Shown here in pieces: positions 15,017 to 21,363 of a DNA stretch of 23,239 bases (within the stretch, counting starts at the first letter, position 1; each line of letters starts with the position of its first letter). The position numbers were made by a program, and so were the translations under genes. The stretch lies in the NCBI GenBank assembly GCA_964356295.1, contig CAYHHE010000041.1, forward strand, positions 1 to 23,239, given 5' to 3'. Below the pieces are notes generated by a model. The model saw only the letters and a list, made by a program, of their open reading frames with translations. It searched no databases and was not told where the DNA came from. The stretch comes from CAVQGZ01 sp964356295 (GTDB lineage: Bacteria > Actinomycetota > Actinomycetes > Jiangellales > Jiangellaceae).

Positions 15017-15561
15017 GCGAGCTGTCGTTGGCTGCACACCTGGAGGCCATCCTCATGGTCACCGACGAGCCGGTGACCGGCGAGCAGCTCGCGAGCGTGC
15101 TCGACGAGCCCGAGGACAGGGTCGTCGACACGCTGCAGTCGCTGGCCCGCGAGTACGCCGCGGCCGGACGTGGCTTCGAGCTGCGGTCGGTCGCCGGGGG
15201 TTGGCGTTTCTACAGTCATCCGGCCTGCGCGCCCGTCGTCGCGAGGTTCGTCCTCGACGGGCAGCAGGCCAGGCTCACCCACGCCGCGCTGGAGACGTTG
15301 GCCATCGTGGCCTACCAGCAGCCGGTCAGCCGCGCCCGCATGTCGGCCATCCGGGGGGTCAGCTGTGACGCGGTGGTACGCACCCTGCACACTCGCGGCC
15401 TGATCGAGGAGGTCGGCATCGAGCACGAGTCGGGGGCGACGCTGTTCGGCACCACGTCGTACTTCCTCGAGCGCCTCGGGCTCGGCTCGCTGGACGAGCT
15501 GCCGCCGCTGGCACCGTTCCTGCCATCAGTGGACGAGGTGGACGACGCCGGTGCCCACTGA
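15013..15561 (+). CDS. scpB: Segregation and condensation protein B
   Basis: The winged-helix partner of ScpA in the SMC-ScpAB complex, 182 residues. ScpB dimers bind the middle of ScpA and adjust SMC ring opening. Visible are the first winged helix (LSLAAHLEAILMVTDEPV to GFELRSVAGGWRFYS, 3-69) and the second (LTHAALETLAIVAYQQPVSR, AIRGVSCDAVVRTLHTRGLIEEVG, 93-139), both well conserved. The end is FGTTSYFLERLGLGSLDELPPL, where the family usually ends. ATG 15013 overlaps the scpA stop by 4 bp, and the 3' end overlaps rluB by 11 bp. Confidence 0.95.
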   Translation: MSELSLAAHLEAILMVTDEPVTGEQLASVLDEPEDRVVDTLQSLAREYAAAGRGFELRSVAGGWRFYSHPACAPVVARFVLDGQQARLTHAALETLAIVAYQQPVSRARMSAIRGVSCDAVVRTLHTRGLIEEVGIEHESGATLFGTTSYFLERLGLGSLDELPPLAPFLPSVDEVDDAGAH

Positions 15562-16300
15562 TGAGGGGGTCCGCCTGCAGAAGGTGCTGGCCAGCGCCGG
15601 GGTCGGCTCGCGCCGGGCGTGTGAGGCGCTGATCGCGCAGGGCCGCGTCGAGGTCGACGGGACGGTCGTTCGCGAGCAGGGGCTGCGCGTCGACCCGACC
15701 ACCGCGGTGATCAAGGTGGACGGGCTGCGGGTCAGCACCCCGGAGGCCGACCAGGTGTACCTCGCCCTGAACAAGCCCGCCGGGGTGATCAGCGCGATGA
15801 GCGACGACCGAGGCCGGATGACACTGACCGACCTGCTGCCCGACCGGGTCCGGGACGGACGGGCCAGGCTGTTCCACGTCGGACGGCTGGACACCGACAC
15901 CGAGGGCCTGCTGCTGCTCACGAACGACGGGGCCCTGGCGCACCGCCTCACGCATCCGTCCTACGAGGTCCCCAAGACCTACGTGGCCGAGATCCTCGCG
16001 CCGGTACCGCGTGACCTGGGCCGACGGCTGCGCGCCGGTATCGACCTGGACGACGGGCGGGCCCGCGTCGACGGCTTCCGGGTGGTCGGCTCGTCCGGCA
16101 ACCGAGCGATGGTCGAGGTGGTGCTGCACGAAGGACGCCAGCGCATCGTCCGCAGGCTGCTCGAGGCAGCCGGGCACCCGGTCCAGCGGTTGGTGCGCAC
16201 CGCGGTCGGCCCCGTCAGCCTCGGCGAGCTGCGTCCAGGAAAGACCCGCCCGCTGACCCAGCAGGAGGTGGGACGCCTCTACCAGGCCGTCGGGATGTAG
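15551..16300 (+). CDS. rluB: 23S rRNA pseudouridine synthase, RluB/RsuA family
   Basis: A 249-residue pseudouridine synthase. The N-terminal S4 domain (VRLQKVLASAGVGSRRACEA, 7-26) binds RNA. The catalytic domain has LNKPAGVIS (73-81) and GRLDTDTEGLLLLTND (111-126) with catalytic D114, plus VEVVLHEGRQRIVRR, the conserved end of the fold. In E. coli, RluB modifies U2605 of 23S rRNA; the same target is likely but not certain because RsuA-family members differ in site. The GTG at 15551 lies inside scpB (11-bp overlap). An scpA-scpB-rluB string is common in Gram-positive bacteria. Length is normal. Confidence 0.93.
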   Translation: MPTDEGVRLQKVLASAGVGSRRACEALIAQGRVEVDGTVVREQGLRVDPTTAVIKVDGLRVSTPEADQVYLALNKPAGVISAMSDDRGRMTLTDLLPDRVRDGRARLFHVGRLDTDTEGLLLLTNDGALAHRLTHPSYEVPKTYVAEILAPVPRDLGRRLRAGIDLDDGRARVDGFRVVGSSGNRAMVEVVLHEGRQRIVRRLLEAAGHPVQRLVRTAVGPVSLGELRPGKTRPLTQQEVGRLYQAVGM

Positions 16301-16305
16301 GCCTC

Positions 16306-16311
16306 TAGGGT
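16306..16311 (+). promoter_or_regulatory. -10 box (TAGGGT) of aroH-tyrA, leaderless type
   Basis: TAGGGT fits TANNNT and ends 6 nt before the aroH GTG, inside the 17-nt gap after rluB. No ribosome binding site is seen between it and the start codon, and no -35 is clear. Confidence 0.45.
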
Positions 16312-16317
16312 TTCGCT

Positions 16318-16725
16318 GTGGCGGTGCGAGCGATCCGGGGGGCGACCCAGCTCGACGACGACGAGCGTGAGCACCTGCTCGAGCGCACCAGCGAGCTTGT
16401 CCGCGCGGTGCTGGAGCGCAACGGCCTGGACGCCGACCAGCTGGTCAGCATCGTGTTCACCGCGACGCCGGACATCGTCTCGGAGTTCCCGGCGTACGCG
16501 GTGCGCCGCCTGGGCATCACCGACGTGCCGCTGCTGTGCGCGCGCGAGCTGGACGTGGCCGACGCGATGCCTCGTGTCGTGCGGCTGCTCGCCCACGTCG
16601 AGACCGACTTGGCCCGAGGTGAGGTCCAGCACGTGTACCTGCACGGCGCCCGAGGGCTGCGCACCGACCTGCGCCACGACGACCACCCGACCGGACGCGA
16701 GTCCACGGGTCCCTCACCGGCATGA
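16318..16725 (+). CDS. aroH: Chorismate mutase, AroH (monofunctional) type
   Basis: A 135-residue chorismate mutase of the Bacillus AroH fold, which rearranges chorismate to prephenate, the entry to phenylalanine and tyrosine. The family signature is clear: VRAIRGATQLD (3-13, with R7), SIVFTATPDI (44-53), CARELDVADAMPRVVRLL (74-91, with E77 and R89) and HVYLHGARGLRTDL (105-118, with Y107). About 17 extra residues at the C-terminus are polar and probably loose. It is paired with tyrA, whose ATG overlaps its stop (ATGA, 16722-16725), so product prephenate passes to the next enzyme. Start GTG 16318 fits the family and the leaderless -10. Confidence 0.93.
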   Translation: MAVRAIRGATQLDDDEREHLLERTSELVRAVLERNGLDADQLVSIVFTATPDIVSEFPAYAVRRLGITDVPLLCARELDVADAMPRVVRLLAHVETDLARGEVQHVYLHGARGLRTDLRHDDHPTGRESTGPSPA

Positions 16726-17795
16726 GCGCTCCCGAGCTGCGGTCTGTGCTCGTCGTCGGGGCCGGGCTGATCGGGGCCTCGATCGGCCTGGCGCTGCGTG
16801 CTCGCAGCGTCACGGTGTTCCTCACCGACAGCGACGCCGAGGCGGTGGCGCTGGCGGTCGAGCGTGGTGCCGGACTGCCGCACGGCGAGCACGGCACGGT
16901 GGACCTCGCGGTGGTGGCCGTGCCGCCGCACCGCGCGGGCGAGGTCGTCCGGGCGCTTCTGGACGACCCGGAGGTGCGGGCGGTCACCGATGTCACGAGC
17001 GTCAAGGCTCCGGTGGCGGCCGCGGTCGCGGACCACCCGCGGGCAGGGCGCTACGTCGGTGGTCACCCCATGGCCGGACGCGAGGTGTCAGGAGCGGCGG
17101 CGGCACGCGCCGACCTGTTCCGCGGGCGCCCCTGGGTGCTGTGCCCTCCGGGTGTCGGCCCGACGAACGGGGAGGCCGTCGAGCTCGCCACCCAGCTGGC
17201 GCTGCTGGTCGGCGCCACCCCAGTGAGGATGGCCGCGGACGAGCACGACGCCGCCGTCGCGCTGGTCAGCCACGCCCCGCACCTGGTCGCGGCGCTGGTC
17301 GCGGGCAGGCTGCGCGAGGCCCCTGGGCAGGAGGTCCGGCTGGCCGGAGGCGGGGTCTCCGACATCACCCGGGTGGCGGCCAGCGACCCGGCGCTGTGGC
17401 GGGAGATCCTGGCCGCCAACGCCGCGGCCGTCGGGGCAGTGCTCAGCGCGCTGCGCGACGACCTGGACGCGGCCATCGCCGCGCTCGAGGCTGCCGACCT
17501 CGACCGAGTGGAGCGGCTGCTCGTCGCAGGCGTCGTCGGGCGTGGTCGACTGCCGGGCAAGCACGGCTCGCCGCACGCCGAGTACGTCGGCGTGCCGGTC
17601 GAGCTGGCCGACCGTCCCGGCCAGCTCGCCGGCCTGTTCGCCGACGTGGGGGAGATCGGGGTGAACGTCGAGGACGTGCGCATCGAGCACGTCCCGGGCG
17701 AGCCGGTCGGCCTCGTGGAGCTCTCGGTGCGGCCCGACGCGCAGACAAGGCTCGTCGACGGCCTGCGAGGTCGCGGCTGGACCGTCCATGACTGA
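16722..17795 (+). CDS. tyrA: Prephenate dehydrogenase with C-terminal ACT domain
   Basis: A 357-residue enzyme that oxidatively decarboxylates prephenate to 4-hydroxyphenylpyruvate for tyrosine synthesis. The N-terminal Rossmann fold has GAGLIGASIG (13-22, GxGxxG) and a VAVPPH segment; catalytic-domain motifs are DVTSVKAP (90-97) and GGHPMAGREVSG (113-124, H115), then LVSHAPHLVAAL. Residues about 285-357 (GVPVELADRPGQLAGLFADVG) are an ACT domain, which in this family usually senses tyrosine for feedback inhibition. It is coupled to aroH by a 4-bp overlap and followed by cmk after a short gap. Length and motifs are complete. Confidence 0.94.
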   Translation: MSAPELRSVLVVGAGLIGASIGLALRARSVTVFLTDSDAEAVALAVERGAGLPHGEHGTVDLAVVAVPPHRAGEVVRALLDDPEVRAVTDVTSVKAPVAAAVADHPRAGRYVGGHPMAGREVSGAAAARADLFRGRPWVLCPPGVGPTNGEAVELATQLALLVGATPVRMAADEHDAAVALVSHAPHLVAALVAGRLREAPGQEVRLAGGGVSDITRVAASDPALWREILAANAAAVGAVLSALRDDLDAAIAALEAADLDRVERLLVAGVVGRGRLPGKHGSPHAEYVGVPVELADRPGQLAGLFADVGEIGVNVEDVRIEHVPGEPVGLVELSVRPDAQTRLVDGLRGRGWTVHD

Positions 17796-17858
17796 GCCCC
17801 GACGCGCTGTGGCTGTGCGCCCGGAGTATCCGTGACCGAGACGCCCCCGGCCGGCCCG

Positions 17859-17864
17859 TACCCT
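17859..17864 (+). promoter_or_regulatory. -10 box (TACCCT) of cmk-der, leaderless type
   Basis: TACCCT fits TANNNT and ends 6 nt before the GTG at 17871, the same spacing as at parA and aroH. It lies downstream of the other candidate start (17832), so it favours 17871 as the cmk start. Confidence 0.4.
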
Positions 17865-17870
17865 TCCGGG

Positions 17871-18542
17871 GTGACGCGGCCACCGGTGATCGCGATCGAC
17901 GGGCCCTCCGGCTCGGGCAAGAGCACGGTGGCCCGCGCCCTCGCCGAACGGCTGGGCCTGCAGTACCTGGACACCGGCGCGATGTACCGGGCGCTCACCT
18001 GGTGGGCGCTGCTGCGCGGCCTGGACCTGTCCGACATCGCGGCCATCGCCCAGGCGGCCCGCGACCTGCCGCTGACCCTGGGTACCGATCCGGCCTCACC
18101 ATCGATCATGGTCGACGGCGTGGACGTGTCGGCGGCGATCCGCGAGACGGTGATCTCCGAGACCGTCAGCGCCGTGGCCACCAACCTCGGTGTGCGCGAG
18201 GAGATGGTCCGCCGGCAGCGGGAGGTGATCGCCGGCGGCGGCTGGGTCGCCGAGGGTCGCGACATCACCACCGTGGTCGCCCCCGACGCGGACGTGCGGG
18301 TGCTGCTACAGGCCAGACAGTCTGAGCGGCTGGCGCGACGGGCTCGCGACGTCCACGGCACCGCAGACGAGGCTGCGGTCAACGCCACCCGCGACCAGGT
18401 CGTGCGCCGCGACGCGCAGGACGCGACCGTCGCGCGGTTCACCGATGCAGCCCCCGGCGTCAGCGTTATCGACTCCTCCGACCTCACCGTGGACGAGACC
18501 GTCGATGCCGTGCTCGCGCTGCTGCCGGGGGCATTGCCGTGA
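17871..18542 (+). CDS. cmk: (d)CMP kinase
   Basis: Cytidylate kinase, which phosphorylates CMP and dCMP with ATP. From the GTG at 17871 it has 223 residues; a GTG at 17832 would add 13 (MTETPPAGPYPSG), which are absent from typical family N-termini as I remember them. The family normally starts a few residues before AIDGPSGSGKST, and a -10 box sits 6 nt before 17871, so I prefer that start. Motifs: P-loop GPSGSGKST, YLDTGAMYRALTWWA (CMP binding), EGRDITTVVAPDADV (Walker B-like region), ARRARDVHG in the lid and RDAQDATVARFTDA. Length is normal. The stop overlaps the der GTG (GTGA, 18539-18542); the cmk-der pair is conserved in Actinobacteria. Confidence 0.93.
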   Translation: MTRPPVIAIDGPSGSGKSTVARALAERLGLQYLDTGAMYRALTWWALLRGLDLSDIAAIAQAARDLPLTLGTDPASPSIMVDGVDVSAAIRETVISETVSAVATNLGVREEMVRRQREVIAGGGWVAEGRDITTVVAPDADVRVLLQARQSERLARRARDVHGTADEAAVNATRDQVVRRDAQDATVARFTDAAPGVSVIDSSDLTVDETVDAVLALLPGALP

Positions 18543-19921
18543 CCGAACCCGTCGACGAGCCGCGGCTCGACGAGACCGAGGTGGAGCAGCCGGAAGAAGT
18601 CAGCGGGCCGGTGCCCGTCGTGGCGGTCGTCGGCCGGCCCAACGTCGGCAAGTCCACGCTGGTCAACCGGATCCTGGGACGCCGCGAGGCCGTCGTCCAG
18701 GACGTCCCCGGCGTCACCCGTGACCGAGTGGCCTACGAGGCCTCCTGGTCCGGGCGCCGGTTCACCCTCGTCGACACTGGGGGATGGGCACCGGACGCCC
18801 GCGGCATGGCGGCGCGGATCACCGCCCAGGCCGAGGTCGCCGTCCAGGCCGCGGACGTCGTGGTCTTCGTCGTCGACACCGTGGTCGGGGCGACTGACGC
18901 CGACGAGGCCGTCGTCCGGGTGCTGCGGGCGTCCGGCAAGCCGGTCGTCCTAGCAGCGAACAAGGTGGACGGCCCCTCCGGCGAGGCCGACGCCACCGCG
19001 CTGTGGAACCTCGGCCTGGGGCAGCCGCACCCGGTGTCGGCGCTGCACGGACGGGGGAGCGGCGACCTGCTGGACGCCATTCTGGACGTGCTGCCCGAGG
19101 CCCCGGCGGAGGTGCTCGAGGAGGTCGGAGGGCCGCGGCGGGTGGCGCTGGTCGGGCGGCCCAACGTCGGCAAGTCCAGCCTGCTCAACAAGCTCACTCG
19201 GCAGGAGCGCGCCGTCGTGGACGAGAAGGCCGGCACCACCGTCGACCCGATCGACGAGCTCGTCGAGCTCGGCGGGCAGCAGTGGCGTTTCATCGACACC
19301 GCGGGCATCCGCCGACGCGCCAGGGAGGCCTCGGGCGCGGAGTACTTCGCTTCGCTCCGCACCTCGACGGCGATCGACCGTGCCGAGGTGGTCGTCGTGC
19401 TCATCGACGCCTCCGAAGCGCTGACCGAGCAGGACCTGCGGCTGCTGAGCACGGTGGAGGACGCTGGGCGGGCCCTGGTGGTCGCGTTCAACAAGTGGGA
19501 CCTGCTCGACGAGGACCGTCGCTACGACCTCGAGCGCGAGATCGACCGGCAGCTGGCCCGCTACACCTGGGCGCCGCGGGTCAACGTCTCCGCGGTCACC
19601 GGACGCGGCGTCGAACGTCTCGTCCCGGCGCTGGCGAAGGCGCTGCACGGCTGGGAGACGCGCGTGACGACCGGACAGCTCAACGCCTTCCTCGGCCGCC
19701 TGGTGGCCGAGCACCCGCACCCGCTACGCGGCGGACGCCAGCCGCGGATCCTTTTCGGGACGCAGGCCGACGTCCGTCCCCCCCGCTTCGTGCTCTTCAC
19801 GACCGGCTTCCTGGAGGCCGGCTACCGTCGGTTCATAGAGCGCCGGCTGCGGGAGGAGTTCGGGTTCACCGGGGCGCCGCTGGACATCTCGATGCGGGTA
19901 CGAGAGAAGCGCAGTCGATGA
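18539..19921 (+). CDS. der: Ribosome biogenesis GTPase Der (EngA)
   Basis: A 460-residue double-GTPase needed for 50S subunit assembly. After an acidic N-terminal tail (1-25) the first G domain has GRPNVGKST (32-40), the switch region PGVTRD, DTGG and NKVD. The second G domain has GRPNVGKSS (206-214), AGTTVDPID, DTAGI and NKWD. The C-terminal KH-like domain (about 350-455) ends LDISMRVREKR, as usual. All G motifs are intact. The acidic tail is typical of actinobacterial Der. GTG 18539 overlaps the cmk stop by 4 bp. The stop codon lies within the left arm of a 16-bp hairpin, so the transcript probably ends here. Confidence 0.96.
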   Translation: MTEPVDEPRLDETEVEQPEEVSGPVPVVAVVGRPNVGKSTLVNRILGRREAVVQDVPGVTRDRVAYEASWSGRRFTLVDTGGWAPDARGMAARITAQAEVAVQAADVVVFVVDTVVGATDADEAVVRVLRASGKPVVLAANKVDGPSGEADATALWNLGLGQPHPVSALHGRGSGDLLDAILDVLPEAPAEVLEEVGGPRRVALVGRPNVGKSSLLNKLTRQERAVVDEKAGTTVDPIDELVELGGQQWRFIDTAGIRRRAREASGAEYFASLRTSTAIDRAEVVVVLIDASEALTEQDLRLLSTVEDAGRALVVAFNKWDLLDEDRRYDLEREIDRQLARYTWAPRVNVSAVTGRGVERLVPALAKALHGWETRVTTGQLNAFLGRLVAEHPHPLRGGRQPRILFGTQADVRPPRFVLFTTGFLEAGYRRFIERRLREEFGFTGAPLDISMRVREKRSR

Positions 19922-19971
19922 TCCATGCGCGATCCGACACACTTGGCGGGCCCATTCGCGCATGGATCATC
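19917..19971 (+). terminator. 16-bp perfect hairpin at the der stop codon
   Basis: GATGATCCATGCGCGA (19917-19932) is perfectly complementary to TCGCGCATGGATCATC (19956-19971), with a 23-nt loop. The left arm contains the der TGA (19919-19921). There is no T-run, common for actinobacterial terminators. It separates the core operon from the tRNA gene. It could instead be a dispersed palindromic element. Confidence 0.7.
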
Positions 19972-20014
19972 AGCGGCGAGGAGTGCGGGGACGTCCGTCG
20001 GGTGCTGGCTCAGG

Positions 20015-20020
20015 TAACCT
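20015..20020 (+). promoter_or_regulatory. Possible -10 box (TAACCT) for tRNA-Pro
   Basis: TAACCT fits TANNNT and lies 35 nt before the tRNA 5' end. Between them CCCGC-CGAG-GCGGG (20035-20048 region) forms a small hairpin in the would-be precursor leader. No -35 could be identified. Confidence 0.35.
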
Positions 20021-20055
20021 CTCCCGGTCAGGTGCCCGCCGAGGCGGGTCCAGAC

Positions 20056-20129
<74 letters not shown>

Positions 20130-20193
20130 CGTATTTGTGCTGGTCACAGGCCTGGCGTGTCGGTTCTCGGGGCCCCAGGTGGTCGGTGGGGAG

Positions 20194-20253
20194 CCTTGGG
20201 GGAGCCAAGGGCCGGGGGTGCACAGTGGTGGACGTCGGTGGACGCCCGTGCAC
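20194..20253 (+). repeat. Hairpin and short repeats between tRNA-Pro and the recombinase remnant
   Basis: CCTTGG-GGGAG-CCAAGG (20194-20210) is a small perfect hairpin that could terminate the tRNA transcript. Just after it the palindrome GTGCAC occurs twice, at 20218-20223 and 20248-20253 (30 bp apart), enclosing two copies of GGTGGACG at 10-bp spacing (20227-20244). Such clustered short repeats beside integrase genes can be recombinase-binding sites, but nothing here proves that. The rest of 20130-20300 shows no gene. Confidence 0.4.
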
Positions 20254-20300
20254 ATTGGTGACGGCTGGGCCGCGCAGAGTCTGGACGTGGGTAGACCGGG

Positions 20301-21363
20301 GTGGACCTGCAGGGACGTCTCGACCCCTTGACGCTGCACCTGGACGGCGCTGTCCCCAGGACGACCATCCGGCAACGCCGTTGGCATGTTCCGGCGTGCG
20401 CACGCGGGCGGCCGGGATGTCCAAGGGCGCGGCTTCCGTCGATATGCGACCTGCAGGTGTTCTTCCGGGTGGTCGGCAAGCCACCGGAGGAGGTGACGCC
20501 GGGTGACGTGTTGGGCTTCATGACCGCCCAGCGCACCGGCGGGCCGATGGCCGCGGTCCAGCCCGCTCCGGAGTCCGGCGGTGGGGTGTCGACCCGACCC
20601 TGCGTCGTCGGCTGTCGAGCGTGTCCGGGCTGTTCGGCTACCTGCAGGCCACCGGCGTGGTGGCGGCGAACCCGGTGCCGCGCGGACTGCCGTCGCGCCG
20701 GGAGAAGCTGCGCCCGAGCCAGCCGGTGCCGCTGGTACGCGGCACCCGCCGGCTGCCCCGCATCCTCACACCCGTCGAGGTCGACGCGCTCACGCAGGCG
20801 TTGCGCACCCACCGGGACCGGGCCATGGTCGCCGCGATGGTGCTGGGTGGGCAGCGCCGCTGCGAGGTCCTCGGGCTGCGCCTGGAGGACGTGCGGGCCG
20901 CCGAGCGGCGGGTGTTCGTCGCCGACGGCAAGGGCGGCCACCAACGTCTGGTGCCGGTCTCCGGACGGTTCTTCAGCGAGATCGCCGCCTACCTCGACCT
21001 CGAGCGCCCGCCGCGGCTGGAACCGATGCGGTGTTCGTGGCGCTGAAGGGCCCCACCCGCGGCCGCCCGCTGACCGCGGCCGGGTTGGACGAGGTCCTCG
21101 ACGGTGCCCGCCGCCGCGCCGGGCTGGCGCACGCGACCTGCCACGAGCTGCGGCACACCTGCCTGACCCGGCTGCGGGAGGCCGGCATGGCGTTGGAGGC
21201 GGTGCAGGCCCAGGCCGGGCACGCCTCGATCGAGTCCACCCGCATCTACCTGCACCTGGCCGATGACTGGCTGGCCAATGAGTACCGCAAGGCCGCTGAG
21301 GCCATCGACGCGCAGATCCTCATCGACCACCCCGTCCCTGCCAGCGCGGCAGGGGCACGGTGA
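20301..21363 (+). pseudogene. Broken tyrosine recombinase 1 (integrase-cassette type)
   Basis: Fragments of one tyrosine recombinase are spread over three frames. About 20448-20585 reads DLQVFFRVVGKPPEEVTPGD (core-binding domain). About 20590-21030 reads LSSVSGLFGYLQATGVVAAN, then the catalytic Arg segment LGGQRRCEVLGLRLEDV and Lys segment ADGKGGHQRLVPVS. About 21030-21363 reads VFVALKGPTRGRPLTAAGLD, then ATCHELRHTCLTRLREAG (His, Arg) and QAGHASIESTRIYLHLADDW (His, nucleophile Tyr). Frame changes fall near 20585 and 21030, and a further one is likely near 20447 (RYA before DLQVFF is in another frame). The N-terminus is uncertain; the GTG at 20301 is a plausible start. The last stop overlaps the GTG of recombinase 2 (GTGA, 21360-21363), the arrangement expected of an intact coupled cassette. 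All catalytic residues survive, so decay looks recent. Confidence 0.85.

Noticed and set aside
17063..18487. A 474-codon - strand frame opposite tyrA and cmk
   Set aside because: A Ser/Arg/Thr-rich antisense shadow with no recognisable domain.
20144..20944. A 266-codon - strand frame opposite the first recombinase
   Set aside because: The + strand fragments match the tyrosine recombinase family with catalytic residues; the - strand product has no motif.
20301..21266. A single intact 321-residue protein covering recombinase 1
   Set aside because: Only about the first 95 residues look like a recombinase; after about 20585 the frame becomes Arg/Cys-rich nonsense while the true sequence continues in another frame.
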